In this document: piece by piece, positions 43,706 through 55,473 of the stretch
How positions within the stretch are numbered: the stretch's first letter is position 1
How the letters are laid out: every line of letters starts with the position of its first letter
NCBI RefSeq assembly: GCF_023078275.1
Contig: NC_062971.1
Location: forward strand, 13,330,001 to 13,394,000
Reading direction: 5' to 3'
Source: Leguminivora glycinivorella
Lineage: Eukaryota > Arthropoda > Insecta > Lepidoptera > Tortricidae
Length of the DNA: 64,000 nucleotides
The notes under the pieces: model-generated
What the model was told of the DNA's origin: nothing
What the model saw: only the letters and a program-made list of their open reading frames with translations
The model's database searches: none
Made by a program: the position numbers and the translations under genes

Positions 43706-44223
43706 TACAATATCATGATTTAATAATAACCGGTAGGTATTTTGAACAGAACTCAGTCAATTATTTGCTCATTGATATTTTTTTCCGTCTACATTGCATT
43801 TGTATACAAAAACATATCAATAATGTCTGACCAAGGTCAAGCGAGCGAATGCAATCACTTACCTTTATAGATCGCAAAAGAAGGTACACATTTATAAATT
43901 TTATAATATATTAACTAACCTATTCTAAGCCTTATTACAAACAGTTAAGGATCAATTTACATAATTGTAGATATTAGTCATGTCCATATGTATATTGTTA
44001 TCCGAGATTGGTTTACGTTGTGTTGGTGTCTGAGAAATATGTTAATTTTCGACGCAATATGCAACGGAGTACTAACTAAAGTCTATCTATCAAGTCATTT
44101 GTGTGATTAATAAAAACCGGCAGATTTAAAAATCGTAAGCGCGTCTCCATCCGCATGCCCTGCATCCGTAATAAAATTTAAATTTCGTGCCTGCTGAGTA
44201 GCATCCATTTTATCGTGTCTGTA
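43706..44223. other. Non-coding DNA
   Basis: Nothing recognised. Confidence 0.4.
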
Positions 44224-44363
44224 TATGTGAGTGTGCACGGGAAAACGTCCCACTTTGTCGATTGCTATAAAGCCACTTTGTCTGTTTATTCATATAAAGA
44301 TACAAATAAATCTCGCCTTTATGGTAACCGACAAAATGGGACGTTTTACTAAACACTCACATA
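44224..44363. mobile_element. 140-bp MITE with TATGTGAGTGT ends
   Basis: TATGTGAGTGT at the left and ACACTCACATA at the right; inside, AAAACGTCCCACTTTGTCG is matched by CGACAAAATGGGACGTTTT. No coding capacity. Confidence 0.75.
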
Positions 44364-44390
44364 TCATCTTAAAAAAAAGTTGATACGAAA

Positions 44391-44571
44391 AGAAACCAAG
44401 GGAATGTGGACAGCAGTGGACAGCATATGTGCTGTGCACCCTTCCGCAGGGTTCTGAATCAGAACCCTGCGGAAGGGTGCACAGCACATAATGCTGTCCA
44501 CTCGCTGTCCACATTCCCTTGGTTTCTCAAAAAATCACCAATATCAGAACTTCTGATATTGGTGATTTTTT
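44391..44571. repeat. Two adjacent large palindromes with one-base centres
   Basis: The first has arms 44,391-44,457 and 44,459-44,527 around one A, differing only by two single-base insertions; arm word ACCCTTCCGCAGGGTTCTGA. The second has arms 44,529-44,549 and 44,551-44,571 around one C and is perfect (AATCACCAATATCAGAA). They are one base apart. The 74- and 60-codon frames are shadows. Confidence 0.88.
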
Positions 44572-46126
44572 GGCTACTTTTAATTTAGTTTTCATTTATT
44601 TAATAAGGGAATTTTAGATGTTAACTTGTTAAGTCTTTGTCTGTAATTGTGTGTAATTATTTGTATTTTTTGTAACTTTTTATATTGCATATTGTTTAAT
44701 CTCGCCTATGTCCCGTGTAAATTATGTATACATACCTAAATAAATACATAAACCGTATCATATGTTTTATGCATCGCTGTATTCGCTGAGAATACACTTA
44801 CTCCTTAAATTTATGGCACGCCCTTTTAACCGATAGACCTCAAAAACATTATGTATCAAAACACAAATGACTTAAGCCCTGAGAAATCTTACGATTATCA
44901 TTTTTAAGTGTACTATAATAAAACATTATAATTTCGTACGAAATAAATCGCACTTAGTTCGTTTTAGTTTTAAGAAAGGCGTAGTAAGCGAACGGAAGGA
45001 GTACAATGTGCTTTCTATACAGCTTCGATTTTCATTACAACGCCGAACAGTAGCCGGCCATTATGTTAATTTGATTCAAATGGTCGAAAAGTAAAAGTCA
45101 CTTTGGAATTGTTAATTGGTTTCGTGGGACGATAATGAAGAAACAAGGAATTTAAATTAAAATAAGCTCCCAGCTGGATTTTTTCGTCATGGAATGTTAA
45201 ATAAGGACTACTAAAGAGATAACGGATACTACCTTCTTATAAATGTAAAGATTATCAATTCCATTTTATAAAAAAGAACCAAAAGCAACATTGTTTATTC
45301 GAATTTGTGTTACCGTTTTTGTCTATATTTACTTATTTATTCCTGTCCGTAATAGGTATTGGGGTTTATCAAAACTCGATAATGTTCTAGGAAAACATTA
45401 CACATACCTACTCATACCTATAGGTACCAGGTGTTTTTTTACACACGTGAAATTACTGATACTGGTCTGGTCCTTTTCATGGCGTTTGACCGGCTGCTTT
45501 GTTTATTGTTTGTGGTCACACCTGATTCACAGCAGTCACGACGCTCATAAAATAAATCTATAACTCTATACAAAAACATTCAAACACATGTGAAATAAAC
45601 ACTCCTTCTTATCACGGCACTTGTCATAAAGGTCAGACCCAGGCACTAAATTCCACTCGTCTAGACTCCGTATTAATTACATTTTATCTCCTTAATAAAT
45701 ATAATTAGCGTTATTTCAGATAAACACATAATTGTCCAATTATGTCGAGGCGGTGCCGTATAGCGCGAATCCGCGTTCCGCAGGTCAACACAACATACTA
45801 ACATACACTGCGCTGCCATACTAGGTGCAGGTGAGACAATTAATACTTTAATTGGGCATATTTATCGGCTTTTATCTATTCTTATGGGTGCTTAAGCCAA
45901 GCAAACAAAATCGGGTGACTCGGTTGACCAGCATATACAAAAACTTTCAGATGTACATTTCGGGACATAGGTAATTCCCCTAATACTACTTGTTAATACT
46001 TATTGAACTTATTTAACCTGAACTCTTAGCTAGGGGATGGGAACTCCTTAAACTATATATATAACCTATACAGGCTTACTTGTCCAATATAGTAAACAAA
46101 CGAAACGTCAAATATGGTCAAAGACA
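44572..46126. other. Non-coding DNA, with a possible retroposon tail
   Basis: 44,600-44,765 ends in AATAAATACATAAA and has GTCTTTGTCTGTAATTGTGT, like the 3' end of a retroposon, but I cannot name it. The 90-codon frame at 45,291-45,563 is hydrophobic and has no recognised domain. Otherwise nothing seen. Confidence 0.4.
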
Positions 46127-46266
46127 ATAAGGCCGTTTTCACATTATCCGATCCGATATCGGATGTCGGAAGGATTTCAATACAAAAAATCCAAGATGGC
46201 GCCTGTAATGTATGGGATATCGGTCCGATATCCGATATCGGATCGGGTAATGTGAAAACGCACTTA
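46127..46266 (+). mobile_element. MITE family C, full-length copy
   Basis: CGTTTTCACATTATCCGATC and CCGATATCGGATGTCGG on the left are matched by ATCCGATATCGGATCGG and TAATGTGAAAACG on the right; AATCCAAGATGGCGCC is in the middle. I recall it as a widespread lepidopteran MITE. The 62- and 60-codon frames are shadows. Confidence 0.85.
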
Positions 46267-46875
46267 CTAGTGATTGGAAGTGTCGATAAAATGATGTATT
46301 AACGATAATTTCGCTGCTCATCAGAGGATTTTCAATTTTACGTCACACAATATCTATGTTAAAACCAAAATTTAATTCGTTTTCGTCACATGGCAAATAT
46401 CAAAAAACAATCCTGTGAAAAAGGCTAGTTCAGTACTTATTTATTTTATAGTACCTAGCATTAACATTAATACAACAACAAATATCAAAATATGAGTTAA
46501 ATATTTATTGTAAAGGAAGGGTAGGAAATAAAACGTTTTAACACACTTTTATTGGTCGACCTGTATGTAACTATGTAATGGAATGAAATGGAATGGAGGT
46601 AACTAATTCAACCATCTTCCAAGGATCGTAGGGTAATGAAAAATGGCAGCTGAATGTAGTTCTGATGACAATACAACAATATGGTACTGTCGAATTAATC
46701 TGATGATGGAGCCGGAAGATATGAACTGGAACTTCATATTGGAACATCTTATCATAGCTGTTGAATTTCTTAGAGAAGTCTTGAAATGAACTTGATCAGG
46801 ATCACGATTAGGTTTTTAGTTTAATTGCGTGTTTTTTTTTTAAGTATAATTTATTTTCTAGACATCGCTCGGTTA

Positions 46876-46985
46876 GGGATGGGGTGGGAGGAGGTTGCCC
46901 AGACTGCCCAAGACTGGAGTAAATGGAGAAATATGATTCGAGCCCTACACCCCACAGAGGGTAACAGAATGTAAAGAAGAAGAAG
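46876..46985 (+). pseudogene. C-terminal end of a LINE reverse-transcriptase protein
   Basis: One plus-strand frame reads QDWSKWRNMIRALHPT and ends a few codons later at a TAA (46,972-46,974), followed by AGAAGAAGAAG. The pattern AQDRxxWRxxVRALxPT near the stop is one I recall at the C-terminus of lepidopteran non-LTR retrotransposon proteins. Only about 30 codons remain. Confidence 0.5.
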
Positions 46986-47293
46986 AATTTATTTTTAAAT
47001 ATAAATGTTTATTCATCACTATCACTAGTGGTCTCGCTTTCGCTTTCTTCAGAAACATGGATAACAAAGCTCGGGGTCGTTACTACCGATGCTTCGTCAA
47101 GTATTCCGTCGAGCTTCATAAGGTGTTAAAAGAAAACGAAACTGTGGCATTGCAGTGACAGGTTGCCAGCCTCTTGCCCACACCACAATTTAACCCATAT
47201 CCCATAGTCGCCTTCTACGACACCCACGGGAAGAAAGGGGGTGGTGAATTTCTTAATCCGTCACCACACAGGCAATATAACTAAATAAATGTT

Positions 47294-47610
47294 ACTGTTC
47301 TGAACTTAAATGCATGCTGTTCTTATAAAAATACCAAAGTCAGTATAAGTGTGCCATTCAGATTTGAGGAGTTTGGTTCTGACCATCATCTGCAGTTCCA
47401 CTGCACCAAATGTCACTATTCTGGACGTAAGTGCATGATGTTCTTATAAAAATACCAAAGTCACTATAAGCGTGCCGTTCAGATTTGAGGAGTTCCGTTC
47501 TGACCATCATCAGCAGTCTGCTGCACAAAATGTCACTGTTCCGTACGTAAATACATGCTGTTCCTTAAAAAACACAAAAATTACCATATGTGTGCCTTTC
47601 AGATTTGAGG
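47294..47610 (+). repeat. ~121-bp tandem repeat, about 2.6 units
   Basis: GTGCCATTCAGATTTGAGGA recurs at about 47,351, 47,472 and 47,592 (GTGCCGTTC..., GTGCCTTTC...), with TCTGACCATCAT and CATGCTGTTC between. Unit lengths 121 and 120. The last unit runs into the segment shared with 58,761. The 61-codon frame is within it. Confidence 0.8.
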
Positions 47611-47875
47611 AGTTCCCTCGATTTCTCCAGGATTCCATCATCAGAACTGGGTCCTGAGAAAAATGGGACCAATCTGCATGCATATACTTTCAATCAAAAA
47701 AAAAATTTCAAAATCGGTCCAGTAACGACGGAGATATCGTGGAACAAACATAAAAAAAAACACGACGAATTGAGAACCGTCCTTCCTTGAGAGATTTGAG
47801 GCGGCGGTTAAAAAATTGACACGAAACTGAATACAGAACCTCCTCCTTCTACACAAAGAAGTCGGTTAAAAAATC
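47592..47875 (+). repeat. Dispersed repeat family G, copy 1
   Basis: CCCTCGATTTCTCCAGGATT, CAAAATCGGTCCAGTAACGA, CGGAGATATCG and finally GAAGTCGGTTAAAAAA, in the order also seen at 58,761-58,977. I recall this as a common lepidopteran repeat. Confidence 0.7.
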
Positions 47876-48147
47876 TGATAAATTATTGTAGTTAATATCA
47901 ACGCATTTTTTCCAAGCTATACAAACTCAAACGTTCATATCGATCGTTCATAACGATAAGTTGTCATCCCAACATTACGACTCATAGACAATCTAGACTT
48001 CATAATGTCAGGAGTTTTTGATGTCATCCGTTCGTAATTACAATTACTGATGAAAATCGTTTTAGAAATGATATGTTTCTGTGGTTTTTTGATTGATTTC
48101 AACACTTTGTGAGTTTATTTAAGTGTATAATAACATTTTAGTGATGG

Positions 48148-48667
48148 TTAATAGCAGCGTTTTACCTTACAATAAAACGCATATTAAGCGAAATACCTTA
48201 TTTGAAGCCTATTTAATATATTGAGAGACAGCGATACTGTTTGTAGATGCGTAGCGGTTCACAGCAGGTACCTACAGCTGAACACCTGTAAACAACTTGC
48301 AACTCCAGTTTTACGATTCAGGTTTCCCCTTCCCCCAGGCGACCCGTGCCGTAGGGACGGCAACGATGTTTCATCATTGGTTCTCAAAATATTAATTTAA
48401 CCGAAGTTGCAATATACCACTTACCAAACGGTTGCATCATTTATAAATTCAAATGTGAAATGAAATAAAGACGTATCTTTGGAACTGAATAGTCTAAAAA
48501 TGTTGTTTACTTGCAGCGAACAAAAAATACCCTCAAATGGGAAAATAAATGTGCCTTGGTTTATTGCAACTGAGTGTTGTAGCCACAGGCGTAGTTAAAA
48601 ATATAGGCTTCAAATAAGGTATTTCGCTTAATATGCGTTTTATTGTAAGGTAAAACGCTGCTATTAA
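48148..48667. mobile_element. 520-bp MITE with 65-bp inverted ends and TTAA borders
   Basis: Arms 48,148-48,212 and 48,603-48,667 are perfect inverted repeats including TAGCAGCGTTTTACCTTACA. Both outer borders are TTAA, the piggyBac-type target. No transposase. The left-arm inner sequence TTATTTGAAGCCTATTTAAT, with ATATTGAGA after it, occurs once more outside the right end (48,681-48,709). Confidence 0.85.
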
Positions 48668-48709
48668 GCTTCTGTACCGTTATTTGAAGCCTATTTAATA
48701 TATTGAGAC

Positions 48710-51619
48710 GTGTCTGTATTCGCCTGGTGGTCAAGAAACGCCAATGTGATTAATTGAATCGCCAATGGAAATAACAACTTCAAATGCACTTCACACATCA
48801 GATACCTTGTGTACCTATATGGAGGAATGTGAATTGCAGCTGACAGCAGCTGCAGTGACTGAATTGATAAGTGCACAGTGACCTATTTTTCTATTGTAAC
48901 TTATTATTAGTCGGTAAGGAATGTTTGAAACATTTTAAAATTTTATCTATATACCTATTATGTATACGGATTACGGACCCATAATGATATTAAAATAAAT
49001 TATGAAGAAACCTGTTACTTTTTTATTTCATCCCCCTAACAAGGTCAGGTCATGACTTATGCTTACGTTTATTTCATTATTATATCCAATCTTAGTATGT
49101 TTTTAATGTTTTGACCCCGACTCTGCAATTGCCAGTAAGTAGGGTTATTGCAGTATCATTTCTTTTAGGGTAAGTATAAGCGAAAAACTTAAGTTTTGGA
49201 TTGTGTGTCAAATTCCTCGCAACTCGTTTATCTCTTTTCAGTATCATAGAATAATCGACATGACATAGGTACATTATATTAATATATTGATTTGCATGAC
49301 ATGATATTATAGAAAACAGTTAAGGAACTGATCCATTCATTAATGCCTTATCCAAATAGTCACTATTTATTTCTGGCAATTTCAGCATTACATAATAGAT
49401 AGTGAATATTATAATTACTGCCTTATGGCTATGACATGGCAAAATTTGGTAGCGAAGAAAAATTTCGCTCAATCGGCTACAACTTTAAAAGTGTATAACA
49501 CTAATGTGCGCAGCTATTGAAAACCTTAATACCAATGGTATGACTAATGTTTCAATAATCATGGTTCTTTCGTGATGTACTTAATTCGTTTTATGAAGTC
49601 TAATTTTAGTAATTTTCCCGAGCATTCTAGTATGCCGGAATTATTCTTGGCCTCTTGAGTATAACCCATACTGAACCCATGTGTAACGTGGTTCCAATTT
49701 TATTAACGGAAATAATAATCTGGGCACGTTTGGTAAGTGCTAAAAAAAATAATCTAATCATTCTAAAAAGTCTTATTATCATATAGTGAGGATAAGCACA
49801 CTTGTGAATTTTTCATCATTGAAATCTCCTAAGCATAAGATACTCTTTTGGTAAACGAATCTATCATCCAGAAAGGAAGTGTAAGTATATCAAGTAACAA
49901 GACTATTGAGGCTTTGTATAAGTATAACTTAGTCATTCGTTATACATTATGAGTATACGTATTAAGGTCATTGAATCCATGTATGAATAAAGTCCTAAAC
50001 AAAGTACCTCCTGTGCAATTGGTAGTATTTGTACTACAACAGTTCAACTTTTAATTGCCTTGGTTAACAGGCTACAACTTAACCTTAGACTTTTTGTCTG
50101 GAGAGTTCTCTCCCAGTTTCCTAATATTTTTTGTTAGCTATTTACCCAATATGTATGTACTTTCTGTTAAGCCAAGGATTGGCCATAGGCTAACAACGCC
50201 TAGGCGGCTAGACGCGCGTGTGCGAAGCGTTTTATTTGTAATTTGTACACATGTAATAGCCAATGCTGATGATAGAATTTTCTTCGTATATAAATGCCTT
50301 TTTGTTTTGAGTAACCAGCTTATGGAAGCGCAAGATGTTACAATCAAATATTTTTCTCCTTAAGGATACGTATGTATGCGGATAAGACCCTGTGATTTTC
50401 GTTGGAAGCATAAAGATATATAATCATTCCATTATATGGCATGACGTAGGCTTTTGGTTTTGTAATGAAGAATATGATATTGAGGTTAAGGTACCTAGAT
50501 CTGTAGTTCCGAGATCTGAGCTCCAAAAAAAAATTTTGAGACACTCATCAAACCCCATGGGTCATGGGCTTATTCGGCATAGCTTTAAAAATTTTTTTTT
50601 TTTTTTGACGGTCCATCTTTATATGAGTATTAAAATCATTTTGAAACCACATCAAGTACTTATCCTGCAAAATATTGTTACCAAAAACCATGATTAGGTA
50701 TGAGAAATAGTTTTCCGAATACCCAATGAATGTGATATATTTATTAACCATAGAGGTTACTTTATTTAAAATGCTGATGAAAAGCTGTAATATGACAGCG
50801 TTTTAAGTTTGTAGGTGGGTTTATTACCCCATACATTTTATCACTTCTTACATATGTGTCCTTTTCCCCTGTTTTATTTTTAAAAACGTGTTATGGCGGT
50901 AATCTTAACCTAAAACTCATAATTTAAATACGTATTGTTTCATTCGGACTAAATAATGAGTAGACGAGTCACCCCGTGCTACTTTATGAGGATGTGAACA
51001 CATTTTAATGTAATGGTTCTTCTTCTTTGTAACATTGGTTCAGGTCGTTCCTGGAGTCTCAAAATATGTAATAACATATCACAACTGCATTCTTACATAG
51101 CGAAAAACTATGCAAAAATTTTTGCTATTTCATCCACATAGCCAATTCCTTAAAATGTGATCAACCCACGTGGGCTTAACTGAACAAATGAATGACCTAA
51201 AACAGTCCAAAGCAATCTGATCTTTAGATTATTGGCCTCATGTGGCGCCGGAGCGGCCAGCGGGCTAGATAACTATTTGATTAAAATAATAGATAAATAA
51301 CCCATTTAAGATGTTTGGGAAACGGTTAATATCCTGAACCAAAGAATACTGCGGCCTTGATATGCATCAACACTATCAAACAGGTTTACTTAAATGATTA
51401 AATGACCTCAAATCCCACTTTAAAACCTAAATCAGTAGGCTGATAAAACCGTGGTTAATTTTGAATATTATCGTGTCAACCCACTCCGCGTTAGCGTGAG
51501 CTAGGTGTTTCAAACGTCGTTAACGACAAGGATAAAACATGTAGTAGATAACTATATAGTGGAAAAAGTTCCCACAAAAAAGGAAACCACGTTTATCAAG
51601 TCACCAGCAATAACTGTGA
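48710..51619. other. AT-rich non-coding DNA
   Basis: No supportable gene; overlapping frames at 50,055-50,363 and 50,392-50,751 on both strands lack domains. A run of T (about 50,590-50,606) is present. A weak retroposon-tail word, AAATTTCGCTCAATCGGCTA, is at about 49,466. Confidence 0.45.
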
Positions 51620-51715
51620 TAATCTTTTTAGTCTTCACCAGACTCATCATCATCCTCCTTGCGTTATCCCGGCATTGGCCGCGGCCTGTGAAGGCCTGGG
51701 GTCCGCTTTGACAAG
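51620..51715 (+). repeat. Fragment of dispersed lepidopteran repeat
   Basis: CATCATCATCCTCCTTGCGT, TATCCCGGCATTGGCC and GCCTGGGGTCCGCTTTGACA. I recall these words together as one dispersed repeat whose other part is present at 1,460-1,620. Confidence 0.5.
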
Positions 51716-51878
51716 TCTTCTCGAGACTATTTAATGTTCACTGGGAAGTGATTCCGCAGTAGAAATATATAACCACTGTCAAAATGACTTGGTAATTAAC
51801 AAACTAAGCACTTGGTACTAAGCTTAGGAGGCGTTATCATCTTGTGTTGTTTCCTCCATCACACGTAAGTTTCAAAAC

Positions 51879-52848
51879 GCCTTGCGTAGGCCGACAAAAA
51901 CCGCTTTAGAACCATGCTAATTGTATTATACCTATTATACCACATCTGCTTGATCTGCTTGTGACGCAGGATATGTAAACACGCGCCTTGCGAAGGCGGC
52001 AGGTTTTCAGCAGGCTAAATAAAATATTTAATCGCCTTGCGCAGGCAGAAAATTGAGTCATGAAAATTGCAAGCCTTACGCAGACTGCAAAATTTTCAGC
52101 TCTCTTAACAATCATATTATTCACACGCCTTGCGCAGGCGGGAAATATGAAAATGGGAAGATGCACGTCTTGCGCAGACGGCCGGTTTATTATCTAGATA
52201 AATAGTAATACTCATAAGCCTTAATAAACGGGAAATTTATTATCGGTACCAAAATAAATAGACATTGGGGAATCTATTTTTTCCATAAACTGAGGAAGGC
52301 TTGTACTATGGTAGCAAAGCGACATAATACTCTTATTATAGGCATATGTATACTTAAATACATAATAATACAACCGTAACTCGGGAAAAAATGGACGTAG
52401 TAAAAGGAAAAAGATCCAATTCACAGACATATTTGAATATAATCTCAACGTAAAAAGGGAAAAGCCATTCAAATAAAAGGCTATTTTCAGAGGATGGCTC
52501 TCTTTCGTTCAACTACGTCCCGCTATTTGTGTGCATCACACAAATATATTCCCATACTGGGATTCGAACCCAGAACAATAGGCTCTGCAGACAGGGTCAC
52601 TGCCTACTGGGTCAGACTAGTGCTTTTAACACCGTCTTAACACTTGATAATTTTTCCACTCATGCCTGCTTCCACAGAATAATAATTATTATACCAGCCT
52701 TTTATATCCTTATATATAAATTGTTGTAAATTTCTTCACACCTTGCGCAGGTAAGAAGTTTTTAGTAAGCTAGTGCAATGATGCACCCTTTTACTCTGCT
52801 TACGCAGCAGCCAAGTAATCAAATTAATCAAATACGCTCGCCTTGCGT
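51879..52848. repeat. Interspersed array of 13-base hairpin motifs with compensated stems
   Basis: Eight complete 13-base motifs (4-bp stem, 5-base loop TGCGC, TACGC, TGCGT or TGCGA, 4-bp stem) start at 51,879, 51,985, 52,034, 52,073, 52,127, 52,167, 52,740 and 52,797; a half motif is at 52,840. Stems are GCCT/AGGC five times (one of them, at 52,073, mispaired as GCCT/AGAC), GTCT/AGAC, ACCT/AGGT and TGCT/AGCA. Seven of eight stems pair completely although their sequences differ. Spacing is 39-57 bp within each half. A SINE lies in the gap between the halves. No coding frame explains the pattern. Confidence 0.75.
52515..52620 (-). mobile_element. tRNA-derived SINE, minus strand
   Basis: On the minus strand box A TGACCCAGTAGG (52,603-52,614) and box B GGGTTCGAATCCC (52,559-52,571), followed by ATTTGTGTGATGCACAC. 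It is a relative of 29,550-29,685 (same tail words). It sits inside the hairpin-motif array. Confidence 0.65.
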
Positions 52849-52860
52849 TATTAAACGCTA

Positions 52861-54339
52861 TTATTATAGTTAAGAATTAAAGAGTGACTCTCTCGTATGC
52901 AGATTTTCTCAATTATCTTTAACCGGAACTTATATTTGGTAATTAATACAACTCTCCACATACCCGAGTTTCACTTTGTAATCCTTTACTTCCACTGGCA
53001 AGCGGCTTAGATTTGATTAAGGCATAACATTACCAAACTACATTTTTCAGAGGTATCCCTGACGATACCGTACTGTGCATTTAAAATTGCCCATATTTAT
53101 TTACGGAACATTTTTCGGATTACACAAACATGTTCCACAAAGACGCTAATGATATAGGTTTGGTAGTTACCTTTCTTTAGAGCGGAAAGTCGATTTCAAG
53201 GCACACAGGGATCGGATATAAAAGCCAGCATGATACTTAGAATCAATACATATTTATTGACGCCCTTGCCAAGTCCGGCAGCTATAGGCTTTACCTTTCG
53301 ACTTTTGATCTATTTCTGAATTCCGTTACAGAATATCGATCTATTTAAAGAGATTGTAAAGGAATTTTATCCCGCAGCACAGTACCTACCACAATGGGCA
53401 CGCACGGAAATTATCAGGTCACAGCACAGGCTCATCTTCGGCCGCAAGGCAAAACAAACACTAATCGCGTCAATTACGACTTTAATAAGGACTGTTTTAG
53501 TCTCAAAGAGGACAATGAGATCAATTTTCAATTTTTACTTTCTTGACCTGTTCCGTGCTTAAGACGAATCGATTCACTGAAAAAAATAACTGAAAAAGAA
53601 ATAAAAAATCGCTTACTTACGCGACACGCTGCGCTCAAAGTGAATCGATCAGGTGCTCAGCTTCTAAAACATTTAATTTATAATAGGCTGTACCTCCCGC
53701 TGTATTTTCCTATGCGTTAAGACAGTATGGGATTCTTCAAGAAGCGGGTATTTCGCTACGCTTGTAGGATGTTGACTATGTCCATGAGCGACGATAACCG
53801 ATTCCATCAGGCGACTTGTATGCTCGTTTGCTATCACATAGCAAAAGTCGTACAGCGTTTCAGTAACAGTGGTATTACTGATACCTTTCGTGATGTTTGC
53901 ATTCCTTCTATTTGAGACATATTTGTTATTTTTATATGAATTGTTAGCGATTTGTTAGGGTTTTGTACCCGAAATTTTACAAGTCGTCGTCAATATCATC
54001 ATCACATCACAATATCATCTTATAACAAAAAAATAAACTGTCAGAAAACATTTACGTATCATGAAGAATAGAGATAAAGGAGCAACTTCTTTATGTATCA
54101 GAAGTGCACATAATATAAAAGAAGAGATAGGTGTCGCTGCAATCGCAGGTACATAAGGGTTTGACAATCTCTTAGCCTTCTCGGTAGTAACCCCGCCTAC
54201 GGAGCAAGAGCACGGGACTACGTCTTGAATTGCTCAGTCCGACGAAATCAGTCTATTCAAAACAACGTCTAATGTCATGTCACGTCGCTGAACATTGAGA
54301 GACATGATGCGCTCCCAGCGGAGAGATTTGTAACTGCAA
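52861..54339. other. Non-coding DNA
   Basis: No gene recognised. A loose inverted pair, GAATCGATTCACTG and AAGTGAATCGATC, lies at about 53,565-53,650. The 62-codon frame at 53,727-53,915 has no domain. Confidence 0.4.
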
Positions 54340-54780
54340 TTAAGACGATACGGTAGGGGTCAATTCTCCATACAAACGATCTCGACTATTTCCTCCCTGG
54401 TTTTTGAAGATAGAGCAATGATTTTTTCAACACAGTTTGTTATTATTTTTATCTGTGTCGGACCTTTTTGATTTTTTTGATATTCTGCTTTTTAAAGACT
54501 CTAGAGCCAATCAAACATTTCCAAAAACGGGCTTTTTCATTGTGGCGCAAAAAAAGGTGTGATACTCAAGATTGGTAACAATTAACCAAAAAAGCTAAAC
54601 GATCCGACATAGATTATTTCATTGTTATTCAGATTCTCAAATTTCGTTCCGATTGATTAAGTTTTGAAGGAGGAAAGAGTCGATTTTAAAGATTTTTAAA
54701 GATTTTAAAGATTTTTTTGAAATATCTTTTGACTGAGTTGTGCTTAATGGAGAATTTTTTTTCGATAAATCTAGTTAAGA
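54340..54780 (+). mobile_element. MITE family D, copy 2, right end missing
   Basis: TTAAGACGATACGGTAGGGG then CAATTCTCCATACAAACGAT, TTTATCTGTGTCGGACC and TTGATTAAGTTTTGAAGGAG, parallel to 39,755-40,150. Contains an A/T-rich AAGATTTTTAAAGATTTT stretch absent from the other copy. It stops before the terminal inverted end. Confidence 0.7.
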
Positions 54781-55222
54781 GGGGGTAGAGCAGGGAGAAT
54801 TTTCAGAATCTGTCAAATTACCCCATTACACACACAAACACCCTTCACTCACACTACCTCAATTTACTGTGAAAGGTCAGTGACCCTTAATTTTTTTACG
54901 GGCGTTATTTTGAGTTTGTAGTTAACTACTGACCTCCTTTGAAAAATTAAAACTGTAAAAAGGTTCGCTTATAAGAAGACAGAGATAAAATCCGTGTAAT
55001 CTAGCTTTCCTCCTCTGTTCATGTCTCATGTGAATTTAATTTACTTACCTAAATATGTAGATAACGTTCCTTACTCAGTTGATTGTTTACCTAGGTGTAT
55101 TTCAAATTACTTTGCACTTCATTTTGCGTTACTTTTCTACATTTAGATAAAAAATCGTCAGCCTGCCTATCTCTGCAAAACGTTAATCAAAGACGCGTGT
55201 GAAGGCCGATACCTCCAGGCAG
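54781..55222. other. Non-coding DNA
   Basis: Nothing recognised. Confidence 0.4.
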
Positions 55223-55334
55223 ACAATTATGGTCGCGTGATAAATGATAAAACATCAGGCTGTCCCTATCGCACTATTTGTAAGTGCGATAGGGACGGCA
55301 CGATGTTTTATCATTTATGGCGCGACCATGATTG
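55223..55334. mobile_element. Hairpin MITE, copy 1
   Basis: ATTATGGTCGCGTGATAAAT on the left pairs with ATTTATGGCGCGACCATGAT on the right; centre GTCCCTATCGCACT/AGTGCGATAGGGAC with a 7-base loop. A common lepidopteran MITE by memory. Confidence 0.85.
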
Positions 55335-55365
55335 CCCTGCAGGTCTTCAGAGGCCTGTACGGGAA

Positions 55366-55473
55366 GCATGGTCGCGCGATAGACGATAAAATATCAGGCC
55401 GTCCCTATCGCACTTAGAAATAGTGCGATAGGGACGGCCTGCTATTTTATCACTTATCGAGCGACCATAATTG
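55366..55473. mobile_element. Hairpin MITE, copy 2, in tandem with copy 1
   Basis: Same family and orientation-free structure as 55,223-55,334: CATGGTCGCGCGATAGACGA pairs with the right end, centre GCCGTCCCTATCGCACT, loop TAGAAAT. Only 31 bases separate the two copies. Confidence 0.85.

Larger units (their letters stand above)
46319..48120 (+). repeat. Long copy of repeat family B
   Basis: Ends match, inverted, the two halves of 13,676-14,140: TCAGAGGATTTTCAATTTTA at the left and CTGATGAAAATCGTTTTAGA at the right. The 1.4-kb interior carries a LINE remnant (46,876), a GTCACCACACAGGC block (about 47,130-47,285), a 121-bp tandem (47,294-47,600) and a segment shared with 58,761-58,977. No complete gene. 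It may be a Helitron-like or other non-autonomous carrier, which I cannot decide. Confidence 0.65.

Noticed and set aside
51879..52848. CRISPR array
   Set aside because: The short repeats are only 13 bases, vary in sequence, are spaced irregularly and lie in an animal genome without cas genes.
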